Source: Bradyrhizobium sp. LTSP885 (GTDB taxonomy: Bacteria; Pseudomonadota; Alphaproteobacteria; Rhizobiales; Xanthobacteraceae). From it: a stretch of 64,000 nt of DNA. The first letter of the stretch is position 1, and the number at the start of each line of letters is the position of its first letter. This document shows positions 52,140 to 60,384 of the stretch, piece after piece. The notes beneath the pieces were generated by a model. It made no database searches, was not told where the DNA came from, and saw nothing but the letters and a program-made list of their open reading frames with translations. The DNA lies in the NCBI RefSeq assembly GCF_000938305.1, contig NZ_JYMT01000035.1:76751-140750 (forward strand), read 5' to 3'. The translations under genes were made by a program, and so were the position numbers.

Positions 52140-52984
52140 GCAGCACGACCGTGCCCCCAGCGCGAAGCGGCTTCTCGCCGTCGGAATACATCATTTGCCT
52201 GAACGGCATCGTGTGGCGCGAGGCGCTGCGTTTCCTGCATCAGCGCGAACGCTTCATCTCGGCGCTGGTCAGGCCGCTGGTGTGGCTGTTTATTTTCGCC
52301 GCCGGCTTCCGTCAGGTGCTCGGCATCTCCATCATCCCGCCCTACGAGACCTACATCCCCTACGAGGTCTATATCGCGCCCGGCCTGATGGCGATGATCC
52401 AGCTCTTCAACGGCATGCAGTCCTCGTTGTCGATGGTCTATGACCGCGAGATGGGCAACATGCGCACGCTGCTGGTGAGCCCGCTGCCGCGCGGCTATCT
52501 GCTGTTCTGCAAGCTGCTCGCCGGCACCGCGGTCTCGCTGCTCCAGGTCTACGCCTTCCTGGTGATCGCATGGTTTTGGGACATCGCGCCGCCGACCATC
52601 GGCTATCTCACGGTGTTGCCCGCGCTGGTGCTGTCCGGATTGATGCTCGGCGCGCTGGGCATGCTGATCTCGTCCGGCATCAAGCAACTCGAAAATTTCG
52701 CCGGCGTGATGAACTTCGTCATCTTTCCGATGTTCTTTGCATCGTCGGCGCTCTACCCGCTCTGGCGCGTGCAGGAAGGCAGCCCGATGCTGTATTATGT
52801 CTGCCTGTGCAACCCGTTCACGCATGCGGTGGAGCTGGTCCGGTTCGCAGTGTATGGCAAGATGAACTGGGTTTCGCTCGCGGTGGTCGGCGGCTGCACG
52901 GTGGTCTTCATGATCGGCGCGATCATTGCTTACGATCCATCACGCGGCCTGGTGCGTCGCGGGCCCGGCGGAGGCGAGGCATGA
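52136..52984 (+). CDS. ABC-2 type transporter permease (LutF-like)
   Basis: 282-residue membrane protein with six hydrophobic segments. The ABC-2 pattern is seen in MVYDREMGNMRTLLVSPLPRGYLLFCKLLAG near 98 and FFASSALYPLWRVQE near 200. ABC-2 permeases are typically exporters, yet this one is encoded with a periplasmic binding protein; that mismatch is a recognised curiosity of this gene set. Start and stop overlap the neighbouring genes. Confidence 0.92.
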   Translation: MSSTTVPPARSGFSPSEYIICLNGIVWREALRFLHQRERFISALVRPLVWLFIFAAGFRQVLGISIIPPYETYIPYEVYIAPGLMAMIQLFNGMQSSLSMVYDREMGNMRTLLVSPLPRGYLLFCKLLAGTAVSLLQVYAFLVIAWFWDIAPPTIGYLTVLPALVLSGLMLGALGMLISSGIKQLENFAGVMNFVIFPMFFASSALYPLWRVQEGSPMLYYVCLCNPFTHAVELVRFAVYGKMNWVSLAVVGGCTVVFMIGAIIAYDPSRGLVRRGPGGGEA

Positions 52985-53616
52985 GCACAGCTTGGCGGAT
53001 CAAAGATTGGCGGATCGGACTCGGCGCGCTGTTCGCCGTCACGCTGTCGGGCCAGATGGCGCTAGCCGCGGACCCGCGCTATCCGGACTGGCCATGCGCG
53101 CAGGCCAAGGTACCTGAGATCTCGCTCGCCGCGGTCTGGGCCGGGCCGCCACTGGACGACGCTGCGACCAAATGGAAGGGCGATCCGAAGATCAGCGCGC
53201 TGGCGGCAAGGCTTTCAGCGCGCCGCGTCTCGCTCGAAGACGCGCAGAAGGAGATCACCGAATTCCTGTCGGGTTCGGCGGCCGACAAGACCAATGCGGG
53301 AAAGCTGCTGTTTGCCGGCCTGTTCGATACGCTGAACGCGCAGCGCGCATCTGTCATGAACGGGCTCGAGCGCGTGATGCGCAAGCAGCGCGAGGCCGCG
53401 GACAAGGTCCGTTCCGATACGCTTGCGCTTCAGGCGCTGCAGGACGCCTCGCCGCCGGACCAGGCCAAAGTCGATGCGCTCGGCAATCAACTGGTCTGGG
53501 AGACGCGGATCTTCGAAGACCGCCGGCGCGTGGTCAAATTTGTTTGCGAGGTTCCAACCGCCATCGACCAGCGCCTGTTCGCACTCGGGCGCACGATCCA
53601 GCAAGAGATGGACTAA
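52981..53616 (+). CDS. Secreted helical protein of the Lut-like operon
   Basis: 211 residues starting by ATGA overlap with the permease. A signal peptide ends near residue 30 (QMALAADPRYP). The mature protein is nearly all helical, with long charged segments such as GLERVMRKQREAADKVRSDTLALQAL that may form a coiled coil, and two cysteines (WPCAQ near the start, FVCEV near 185). I do not recognise a domain. Its translational coupling to the transporter implies a shared periplasmic role. Confidence 0.8.
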   Translation: MSTAWRIKDWRIGLGALFAVTLSGQMALAADPRYPDWPCAQAKVPEISLAAVWAGPPLDDAATKWKGDPKISALAARLSARRVSLEDAQKEITEFLSGSAADKTNAGKLLFAGLFDTLNAQRASVMNGLERVMRKQREAADKVRSDTLALQALQDASPPDQAKVDALGNQLVWETRIFEDRRRVVKFVCEVPTAIDQRLFALGRTIQQEMD

Positions 53617-53732
53617 CGCCTGCGGCAATGGAACCCGGGCATCGGGAAGGTGTGGCTCGGACGGCGCTTCCTGGGAACCAACCGCGCCGCCCGCCCGTTG
53701 TCTCCCACTATCTCTGAAATTGGGAGGCCTCG

Positions 53733-54026
53733 ATGAGAGCAGCTAAGATCGCCTTGAGCAGCCTTGCGGCCGCAAGCCTGGTCATATCAGCGGCTTTGGC
53801 CCAGCAATCCATGTCGGGAATGGTCACCAAGATTGACCGATTGACCGGAACCATCGCCATCCAGCAGACGCAAACCGGCACCGTTGGCGCCGCTGGCGGC
53901 GCGGTTCAGGAGTACAAGGTCCCGAAGGGGCAGTCGCTCGAAGAGTTGCACGCCGGCGACAAGGTGACGTTTACCACCACAGACAGCAGCGGCGGCAAGA
54001 CGATCGACAAGCTTGAGCGACAGTAG
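53733..54026 (+). CDS. Small periplasmic protein, CusF-like OB-fold candidate
   Basis: 97 residues with a signal peptide (AALAQQS cleavage near 24). The mature part SGMVTKIDRLTGTIAIQ... and EYKVPKGQSLEELHAGDKVTFTT resembles small OB-fold metal-binding proteins of the CusF type, although the Met/His/Trp copper ligands are not all apparent. It lies 116 bases after the helical secreted protein and is convergent with the CXXXCW gene. A metal-related function would fit the island but is not shown. Confidence 0.65.
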   Translation: MRAAKIALSSLAAASLVISAALAQQSMSGMVTKIDRLTGTIAIQQTQTGTVGAAGGAVQEYKVPKGQSLEELHAGDKVTFTTTDSSGGKTIDKLERQ

Positions 54027-54042
54027 CGGTTCGCAATTCGGG

Positions 54043-54075
54043 CGCGGACGCGGGGATCATTTCGCCTCGTCCGCG
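54043..54075. terminator. Stem-loop between convergent genes
   Basis: CGCGGACG (54043-54050) pairs with CGTCCGCG (54068-54075). The stem covers the junction of the CusF-like (+) and CXXXCW (-) genes and could end transcripts in both directions. No T run is seen. Confidence 0.45.
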
Positions 54076-54620
54076 TGCGGCTCGGGCTCCGCGTTCGCTA
54101 GCGGCAGGTTGGCACGCTCCCAGCCGTCGGTTCCGTCCGGATACCACGCGACATTGCGATAGCCATAGGACAGAACGCGCTTGGCGGCGTTCCAAGACAT
54201 CCAGCAATTCTCCTGACAGTAGATCACGAGCAAGGTTGCGTCGTTGCCGGCCAACGCGTGCGCCAACCCTTGCCGCAAATAGTCCTCTGTCGAGGCCGCG
54301 AGCTTGCCGTAGCCGGTATCGGGCAGCCAGGTACTGCCGGGGATATCAAGGCGCGGCTTGTCTCGCCACACCGTGCCAGTCGGCAGGTTTGCGGGCTTGG
54401 GCGCACGCGGCAGCACGTCGATGAACACGCCGGACTTGTCGCGCCAGATCGTCTCGGCCTCTGCGGTCGTGAGCACGCGCGCACCGGCCAATGTCGCGGG
54501 CACCGGCGAACGGTAATCGCCGCTGCGGTAATCCTCGGGCTCAGCGGGCCTGTCCTGTGTGCGGCCGGGCGCTGCAGCGACCAGCATCGCAACAAGTACG
54601 GCTGCGAACAGCCTGATCAT
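54057..54620 (-). CDS. PQQ-dependent catabolism-associated CXXCW-type protein (rhodanese-like)
   Basis: 187 residues with a signal peptide (MIRLFAAVLVAMLVAAAPG). The core is rhodanese-like: GVFIDVLPRAPKP near 70 and YCQENCWMSWNAAKR near 138, the latter being the C-x3-C-W signature of a family found with PQQ alcohol oxidation. GWERANLPLANAEPE ends the domain. It overlaps the upstream MoxJ-like gene by ATGA, so the two are coupled. It is thought of as a partner of the SoxYZ-like carrier and metallohydrolase in a sulfur-type relay of unknown chemistry. Confidence 0.88.
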   Translation of the reverse strand: MIRLFAAVLVAMLVAAAPGRTQDRPAEPEDYRSGDYRSPVPATLAGARVLTTAEAETIWRDKSGVFIDVLPRAPKPANLPTGTVWRDKPRLDIPGSTWLPDTGYGKLAASTEDYLRQGLAHALAGNDATLLVIYCQENCWMSWNAAKRVLSYGYRNVAWYPDGTDGWERANLPLANAEPEPHADEAK

Positions 54621-55498
54621 GGCGATTTGGTTGCGGTCTCCGCACCGAGCGGCCGGTCATTCTCGTCAAGCAGCGGAACACCGAAGTCGAGCAGGATCTT
54701 GTTGATCGCCGGCTGGTTCTCCTGGATCAGCCGATTGAGCTGCCGCTTCCAGTTCTGGTCGGCCCCGCGCACCCCCATGCCGATGCGATAGACCAGCTTC
54801 GGTCCCGTCGTCTCCTTGACCAGCGGCGTGACATGCAGCGGCGGATTGGATTTCTTGGCGTAAAAGCCCGCCATCGGCCCCCACAGGACGGCGACATCGA
54901 TCTCGCCCTTGGTCAAGTCGGTGATCATCGCCTCCGCTGAGGAGTCATAGCGCGTGTCGATCATCAACGGATACGGCTTGGCATTCGCCATGAGACCGGC
55001 GATAGCCATATTGGTCGCCGGCGGCGTACCCGCGACGATGCCGATGTGCTTGCCCTTCAGCCGTTCATCCTCCAGCGTCGTGACCTCGTCGAGTCCACTG
55101 CCCTGTTTGGTGACCAGCGCATAGGCCGTGCGGTAATAGGGATTGGTGCCTTGCACGAGATCGTCGCCTTGCGGGAATCCCATGATCACATCGCAGCGAT
55201 GCGATCCGAGCGTCATCCGCACGAAGCCGGTCGCTTGCGGAAAATACATGTAGTCGAGCTTCTTCTGCAGTTTTTCGGCGAACAGCTCGCCGAGCTTGTT
55301 CTCGAACCCCTCTCCCTTGTCGTTCGAAAACGGCAGGTTGCGCGGATCGGCGCAGACGCGCAGCACCTTGGGATCGACGAGCTCGATGGACAATTCGCCG
55401 CTGTCGTTGACCTGCGCCCGCGCGACATCGCGCCCGGCGAGACAGGCAACGACACCGATCAACGCCAACAGCATGGCGCCGCGTCCGACACTTCTCAT
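54617..55498 (-). CDS. MoxJ/XoxJ-like periplasmic binding protein
   Basis: 293 residues. A signal peptide (about 1-28, ending ARAQ) is followed by the family opening LRVCADPRNLPFSNDKGEGFENKLGELF and PYYRTAYALVTK, the pattern of quinoprotein-dehydrogenase-associated binding proteins related to MxaJ/XoxJ. XoxJ is proposed to help activate the dehydrogenase. AGGAGA lies before ATG 55498; a longer frame is rejected. It is divergent from the metallohydrolase gene across 167 bases and next to the CXXXCW gene rather than beside xoxF. Confidence 0.85.
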   Translation of the reverse strand: MRSVGRGAMLLALIGVVACLAGRDVARAQVNDSGELSIELVDPKVLRVCADPRNLPFSNDKGEGFENKLGELFAEKLQKKLDYMYFPQATGFVRMTLGSHRCDVIMGFPQGDDLVQGTNPYYRTAYALVTKQGSGLDEVTTLEDERLKGKHIGIVAGTPPATNMAIAGLMANAKPYPLMIDTRYDSSAEAMITDLTKGEIDVAVLWGPMAGFYAKKSNPPLHVTPLVKETTGPKLVYRIGMGVRGADQNWKRQLNRLIQENQPAINKILLDFGVPLLDENDRPLGAETATKSP

Positions 55499-55665
55499 CA
55501 CCTGGTCTCCTCTAGATCGGATCGGTCGCCGCCAGCCATGGATTGCCCGGCACACCATGACGTGCAAAACGAAGAAGCCTCGTGACGGCGTCGCGTTGCT
55601 TGCTGCAATGCAAACCGGAACGCGAGGCAATCGATCGCGAAGACCGGTGAAACTGAGGCGGAAAC

Positions 55666-56592
55666 ATGGCTCATGGCGGTCCGGCGATTGCGCTGCTGTT
55701 GATGCTCTGCGCTTCGACCATAGCGCGGGCGCAAGAGCCGGAATTGCCTGTAAGCGAAGTCGCTCCCGGAATATTCGTGCACACCGGAGCGACCTCGCTG
55801 ATGACGCGCGACAATGACGGCGCCATCGCCAATGTCGGATTCATCGTCGGCGACAGTGCGGTCGCGGTCATCGACACCGGTGGCAGCGTCCGCGAGGGGC
55901 GGCAATTGATGGCTTCCGTCCGCAACCATACCGACAAGCCGATTCGCTACGTGATCAACACCCATGCCCATCCGGACCACGGCTTTGGCAATGCGGCTTT
56001 CGTCGGCGACGGAACCAGCTTCGTGGGCCACAAGAACCTGCCCCGCGCGCTGGCCATGCGCGGGCAATTCTACCTCGACGGCTTTCGCCGTACGATGGGC
56101 GACGCGCTGATCGATGAGGTGCGCATCATTCCCCCGACCCTGCTGGTCGCGGATACGCTGAAGCTCGACCTTGGCGGACGGATCCTCATGCTCAAGGCGT
56201 GGCCGCCGGCCCACAGCGACAATGATCTGACCGTGCTCGATGAGCGGACCAGGACCCTGTTTGCCGGCGACATGGTGTTTCTCAGCCATATTCCCGTGGT
56301 CGACGGCAGCCTCAAGGGCTGGCTGCGTGCGCTTGACGACCTCGCTGCGATTCCCGCGCAGCGTGTTGTTCCCGGTCACGGAGCCGTGAGCGAATGGCCC
56401 GCGGCGCTCGCCGGCGAACGACGTTATCTCGACACGCTGGCGGCGGATGTTCGCGCCCTGATCGCGAGCGGCAAGCCGATCACGGCGGCGGCCGAGCACG
56501 CGGCCGAGTCCGAACGGTCCCGCTGGGAGCTATTCGACGACTACAACGCACGCAACGCAACTGCAGCATTTTCAGAAATGGAATGGGAATAG
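55666..56592 (+). CDS. Quinoprotein relay metallo-beta-lactamase-fold hydrolase (SoxH-like)
   Basis: 308 residues, exported (signal peptide ending near IARAQ residue 23). The metal motif HAHPDHGFGN near 104, the His in PPAHSDND near 185, the Asp in LFAGDMVFLS near 204 and the final His in VVPGHGAVS near 245 give a complete two-metal site. The family is named from its co-occurrence with PQQ dehydrogenases and SoxYZ-like carriers. It is followed by the SoxYZ-like gene after 46 bases; the substrate is unknown. Confidence 0.88.
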   Translation: MAHGGPAIALLLMLCASTIARAQEPELPVSEVAPGIFVHTGATSLMTRDNDGAIANVGFIVGDSAVAVIDTGGSVREGRQLMASVRNHTDKPIRYVINTHAHPDHGFGNAAFVGDGTSFVGHKNLPRALAMRGQFYLDGFRRTMGDALIDEVRIIPPTLLVADTLKLDLGGRILMLKAWPPAHSDNDLTVLDERTRTLFAGDMVFLSHIPVVDGSLKGWLRALDDLAAIPAQRVVPGHGAVSEWPAALAGERRYLDTLAADVRALIASGKPITAAAEHAAESERSRWELFDDYNARNATAAFSEMEWE

Positions 56593-56638
56593 CCGTTGCA
56601 GTGTCCTATAGTGATGCTGCTGCATAGGATTTGCGACC

Positions 56639-57463
56639 ATGCCTCGACATCGCATCCAACTATTTTGCGCCGCTGGTCTTCTCGCGATCGCGCTGGGCAT
56701 GCATGCCGCGCGCGCCACGGAGGCCTATGACCCCTGGCCCGGCCTCGTCCAGGACATCTTCAACAACCGTCCGATGAACGATGGCAGCGACATCATCGGC
56801 ATCGAAATGCCGATGCGTGCGGAGGATGCCGCAATCGTCCCCGTGACGCTGCGCACAAGACTGTCGCCCGGCGACGGCCGCCGCGTCGTGGCGATCACGC
56901 TGGTGATCGACCAGAACCCCGCGCCGATGGCCGCGAAGTTCGAGCTAGGGCCGGACGCCAATGTCACGGAGATCTCGACCCGCGTCCGCGTCAACAACTA
57001 CACCGACGTGCACGCCGTCGCCGAGCTGAGCGACGGCAAGCTTTATGTGACCAAGACTTATGTGAAGGCCTCCGGCGGTTGCTCGGCACCGGCGGCCAAG
57101 AATGCCGAGGAAGCGAAAAACCGGATCGGCCAGATGCGCTACCGGCAATTCGCAAGGCTGGGCGAGGGTCCGGCGACCAGCATGCGCGAGGCCCAGATCA
57201 TGGTCGGCCATCCGAACAATTCCGGCCTTCAGATGGACCAGGTCACCCAGCTCTACATTCCGGCCTTCTTCGTCAACAAATTGCGGATCTGGCAGGACGA
57301 CAGCCTGGTGCTCGCGATCGAAGGCGGCATCTCCATCTCGGAAGACCCCAATATCCGCTTCACCTATGTTTCGAACGGTGCGAAACACGTCCGCGCCGAA
57401 GCCGGGGATACTGACGGGCACGTCTTCGCGCACGAATGGAAAGCCGATGATTCCGGGACCTGA
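56639..57463 (+). CDS. Quinoprotein dehydrogenase-associated SoxYZ-like carrier
   Basis: 274 residues with a signal peptide (about 1-26). It reads as a fusion of SoxY-like and SoxZ-like domains. The SoxY part (30-155) ends in YVKASGGCSAP, where Cys148 or so would be the carrier cysteine; the SoxZ part (from about 175) has AQIMVGHPNNSGLQMD and a beta-sandwich ending. In SoxY the Cys carries sulfur intermediates; here the load is unknown. The neighbouring metallohydrolase and CXXXCW proteins are its likely partners. Confidence 0.87.
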   Translation: MPRHRIQLFCAAGLLAIALGMHAARATEAYDPWPGLVQDIFNNRPMNDGSDIIGIEMPMRAEDAAIVPVTLRTRLSPGDGRRVVAITLVIDQNPAPMAAKFELGPDANVTEISTRVRVNNYTDVHAVAELSDGKLYVTKTYVKASGGCSAPAAKNAEEAKNRIGQMRYRQFARLGEGPATSMREAQIMVGHPNNSGLQMDQVTQLYIPAFFVNKLRIWQDDSLVLAIEGGISISEDPNIRFTYVSNGAKHVRAEAGDTDGHVFAHEWKADDSGT

Positions 57464-57479
57464 CGGCGGGATGTAGCCG

Positions 57480-57839
57480 CTAGAAGCACCTGACTTCGGC
57501 TTCCGCCTGCGCCCGGCGCAAGTCATTGAGGGCGTTCGAAGCCTGCTCGGACGAGCGGAATTGACCGCCCAAATTTCCCTGCACCTGCGACATGCTCAAG
57601 ACGGTTTCGGCCGTGACATAGCGCTCATAGGGGACCAGCGACGCGACGACATCGATCGAACAGGAACACTGCTCGATCGCCTGCCGGCTCTCGCCATTGG
57701 CCTTCATGCAACCGAACACATATTCTGCCCGTGCCGACGTCGGATAATCGTTGATGTCGTCAGCCCGTACGCCCGACCCCATCGCGGCAAACGCGACCAG
57801 GGCGGCGACAATCGGTCGTAGCATACCAGCTCGTGCCAT
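57480..57839 (-). CDS. Small secreted cysteine-containing protein
   Basis: 119 residues with a signal peptide (ARAGMLRPIVAALVAFAAMGSGVRA). The mature domain has four cysteines: FGCMKANGES, EQCSCSIDV and the C-terminal VRCF. Positions suggest two disulfides or a metal site. It is convergent with the SoxYZ-like gene (16 bases apart) and divergent from the second ABC binding protein. I do not recognise it; similar small exported proteins occur in methylotrophy islands, but I cannot name the family. Confidence 0.75.
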   Translation of the reverse strand: MARAGMLRPIVAALVAFAAMGSGVRADDINDYPTSARAEYVFGCMKANGESRQAIEQCSCSIDVVASLVPYERYVTAETVLSMSQVQGNLGGQFRSSEQASNALNDLRRAQAEAEVRCF

Positions 57840-57925
57840 GGTCCTGCTTCCTCTTCTCTTGCCGGAAGCTATGCTATGAGTCGAAAACAGAAAAGAAAAC
57901 ATTTGGGGAAGTGGCTCACGAGACG

Positions 57926-58906
57926 ATGATTGGTTCAATTCGCACGCTGCTGGCTGCGGCCATCCTGACGTTCATGCAGGTCGCCGCCCCCTGCAGCGCG
58001 GAGACCATCCGCGTTGCATCGCAGAAAACCGGGACACTGGCCTGGGAGCTGGCCGTCATCCGTTCGCATGGCCTCGACAAGAAGGCCGACCTCGCAATCG
58101 ACATTGTCGAACTCGCCAGCCCCGAGGCCGGCAAGATCGCGCTGCGCGCCGGCAGTGCCGATGTGATGGTGTCCGACTGGCCCTGGGTGTCGCGCGAGCG
58201 CACGCTCGGCGCCAAGCTGCAGTTCTATCCTTATTCGAGCGCGCTCGGCGCCGTGATGGTGCCGTCGGCGTCCCCGATCAGGACGCTTGCCGATCTCAAA
58301 GGGCGCAAGCTCGCCATTGCCGGCGGGGCGATCGACAAGAACTGGCTGTTGCTCCAGGCGGCGTTGAAGCAGGACGGCATCGACCTGAAGTCACAATCGA
58401 CCATCGTCTATGGTGCGCCGCCGCTGCTCGCGGCCAAGACGCTCGACGGCGAGATGGACGCGGCGCTCAACTACTGGAATTTCTGCGCCGCGCTCGAAGC
58501 CAAGGGCTTTCGCCGTCTTGCCGGCATGGAGGACATCCTGCAAAAGCTCGGCACCAAGGGACGCATCGCGATGATCGGCTACGTCTTCGACGAAACCTGG
58601 GCCAATGCCAACAAGGACACGGTGGCCCGATTCATCGCGGTGACGCGCGCGGCAAAGGAGATCCTCGCCACGTCGGATGCCGAATGGGATACGATCGCCC
58701 CGCTGACCGGCGCACCCGATGCCACCACCCTGCATGCCTACCGCGACCGCTATCGCGAAGGCATTCCGCGCCGCTCGATCGCCGACGAGGAAGCCGATGC
58801 GCGCGTGCTCTACCGCGTGCTGGCACAGGTCGGCGGCCGCGACCTGGTCGGCCCGGCGAGCGAGCTCGATCCCGGCACCTTCTATCAAGCGATCCCCGGA
58901 GACTGA
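57926..58906 (+). CDS. ABC transporter substrate-binding protein, NitT/TauT type
   Basis: 326 residues. A signal peptide ends near residue 27 (APCSA), then ETIRVASQKTGTLAWELAVIRSHGLDKKADL resembles sulfonate/nitrate-type binding proteins; SADVMVSDWPWVSRERTLG near 80 and GAIDKNWLLLQAALKQDG near 132 are typical. Start at 57926 is a choice; GTG 57911 is also possible. It starts a three-gene ABC importer (binding protein, permease, ATPase) inside the quinoprotein island. The ligand is unknown. Confidence 0.87.
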   Translation: MIGSIRTLLAAAILTFMQVAAPCSAETIRVASQKTGTLAWELAVIRSHGLDKKADLAIDIVELASPEAGKIALRAGSADVMVSDWPWVSRERTLGAKLQFYPYSSALGAVMVPSASPIRTLADLKGRKLAIAGGAIDKNWLLLQAALKQDGIDLKSQSTIVYGAPPLLAAKTLDGEMDAALNYWNFCAALEAKGFRRLAGMEDILQKLGTKGRIAMIGYVFDETWANANKDTVARFIAVTRAAKEILATSDAEWDTIAPLTGAPDATTLHAYRDRYREGIPRRSIADEEADARVLYRVLAQVGGRDLVGPASELDPGTFYQAIPGD

Positions 58907-58907
58907 T

Positions 58908-59645
58908 GTGCTGCGTCTGTTGTCATTCGCGCTGTTCGTTGCGACCTGGTGGATTGCCTCATTCCTGGTCGGAGAGACGAAGCTGCCGGCGCCGCCCGCG
59001 GTCATGACCGCGATGATGTCAGAGGCGCGATCCGGCGCGCTGTTTCTCAATCTCGGTGTGACGCTCGCCCGTGTCGCACTGGCTTTCACGCTTGCGATGG
59101 CCCTCGGCTCGGCCATCGGCTACCTGATGGGCCGTGTCAGGCTGGCCAACCGGCTCGGCGATCCCTGGCTGATCCTGCTGCTCAACCTGCCCGCGCTCGT
59201 CGTCATTGTGCTGGCCTATATCTGGGCCGGGCTGACGGAAGTCGCCGCCATCGTGGCCATCGCCATCAACAAGCTGCCGACCGCAGTCGTCACCTTGCGC
59301 GAAGGCGCACGCGCGCTTGATCCCGCGCTGGACGAGATGGCAACGGCCTTTGCGTTGCCGCGTGGCCGCGCCTTCCGGCATGTGATCCTGCCGCAGCTCG
59401 CGCCCTACATTGCGGCTGCGGCGCGGTCCGGGCTCTCGCTGGTCTGGAAGATCGTGCTGGTCGCCGAGCTGCTGGGCCGGCCGAACGGCGTCGGCTTCGA
59501 GATCGGCGTCGCGTTTCAGCTGTTCGACATTCCGCTGCTGCTGGCCTACTCGCTGAGCTTTGCGGCCGTCGTGCTCGTGATCGAAATCCTGCTGGTGCAG
59601 CCGTTTGAAACCAGGCTATCGCGGTGGCGGCTCCGTGCAGCTTGA
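58908..59645 (+). CDS. ABC transporter permease, NitT/TauT type
   Basis: 245-residue inner-membrane permease with six hydrophobic segments. The coupling motif is seen as LREGARALDPALDEMATAFALPRGRAFRHVILPQLAPYI near 128-165. GTG 58908, one base after the binding-protein stop, is the start; GGAG lies about ten bases upstream. It belongs to the SsuC/TauC group by pattern, but substrate cannot be predicted. Confidence 0.9.
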   Translation: MLRLLSFALFVATWWIASFLVGETKLPAPPAVMTAMMSEARSGALFLNLGVTLARVALAFTLAMALGSAIGYLMGRVRLANRLGDPWLILLLNLPALVVIVLAYIWAGLTEVAAIVAIAINKLPTAVVTLREGARALDPALDEMATAFALPRGRAFRHVILPQLAPYIAAAARSGLSLVWKIVLVAELLGRPNGVGFEIGVAFQLFDIPLLLAYSLSFAAVVLVIEILLVQPFETRLSRWRLRAA

Positions 59646-60345
59646 CGTCGATATCAGGAGCAAGAGCTTCGAGAACGTGGCCGGGAAACGGCACGACGTG
59701 CTTGATGGCATCACATTTACGCTGAACGCCGGCGAAGTCGGCGTGGTGTTTGGCCCCTCCGGTTGCGGCAAGAGCACGCTGCTGAAGATCCTCGCCGGGC
59801 TCGACCACGATTATCAAGGCCAGGTGGCGCGCCCGCCCGGCGCGCGACTGGGCATTGTGTTTCAGGAGCCGCGGCTGCTGCCCTGGCGCTCGGTCGAAGA
59901 GAATGTGCGGCTCGTCGCCCCGCATATTGAAGACATCAGGCTGTCGACCCTGTTCGAGGTGCTGGAGTTGAGCGCCCATCGCAACCATTTTCCCGGCGAG
60001 CTGTCGCTCGGCCTCGCCCGCCGCGTCGCGCTGGCGCGTGCGTTTGCCGTCGAGCCTGATTTCCTGATCCTCGATGAGCCGCTCGCGTCACTCGACAATG
60101 CGCTTGCGGGGCGGCTCCGCGACCAGATTGCGACGCTGGTCGCCAGCCGACAGATGATGACGCTGCTGGTCACGCATGATCTCGATGACGCAGTCCGCCT
60201 CGGCGACCGCCTGTTCTTCCTGTCGGCACGGCCGGGACGAATCCTTCACGTCGAGACGATCGCGACGCCGCGTGCGAAGCGAAGCGAGCCGGAGATCGAC
60301 GAAATCAAGATGCGCCTCTCGCAGTTGGACCTTGCAAATATGTGA
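59635..60345 (+). CDS. ABC transporter ATP-binding protein, NitT/TauT type, variant signature
   Basis: 236-residue ATPase. Walker A GPSGCGKST near residue 41 and Walker B FLILDEPLASLD near 145 are normal, and the Q-loop is in IVFQEPRLLPWR near 78. The ABC signature is changed: GELSLGLARRVALARA near 122 has LSLG where LSGG is usual. It starts with GTG 59635 inside the permease gene (11-base overlap). Such divergence is tolerated in some SsuB/TauB relatives, so activity is still likely. Confidence 0.9.
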   Translation: MQLDVDIRSKSFENVAGKRHDVLDGITFTLNAGEVGVVFGPSGCGKSTLLKILAGLDHDYQGQVARPPGARLGIVFQEPRLLPWRSVEENVRLVAPHIEDIRLSTLFEVLELSAHRNHFPGELSLGLARRVALARAFAVEPDFLILDEPLASLDNALAGRLRDQIATLVASRQMMTLLVTHDLDDAVRLGDRLFFLSARPGRILHVETIATPRAKRSEPEIDEIKMRLSQLDLANM

Positions 60346-60384
60346 GACGCGTTCATCTTTGCGCAAACTCCAGGGAGGTTTCCG

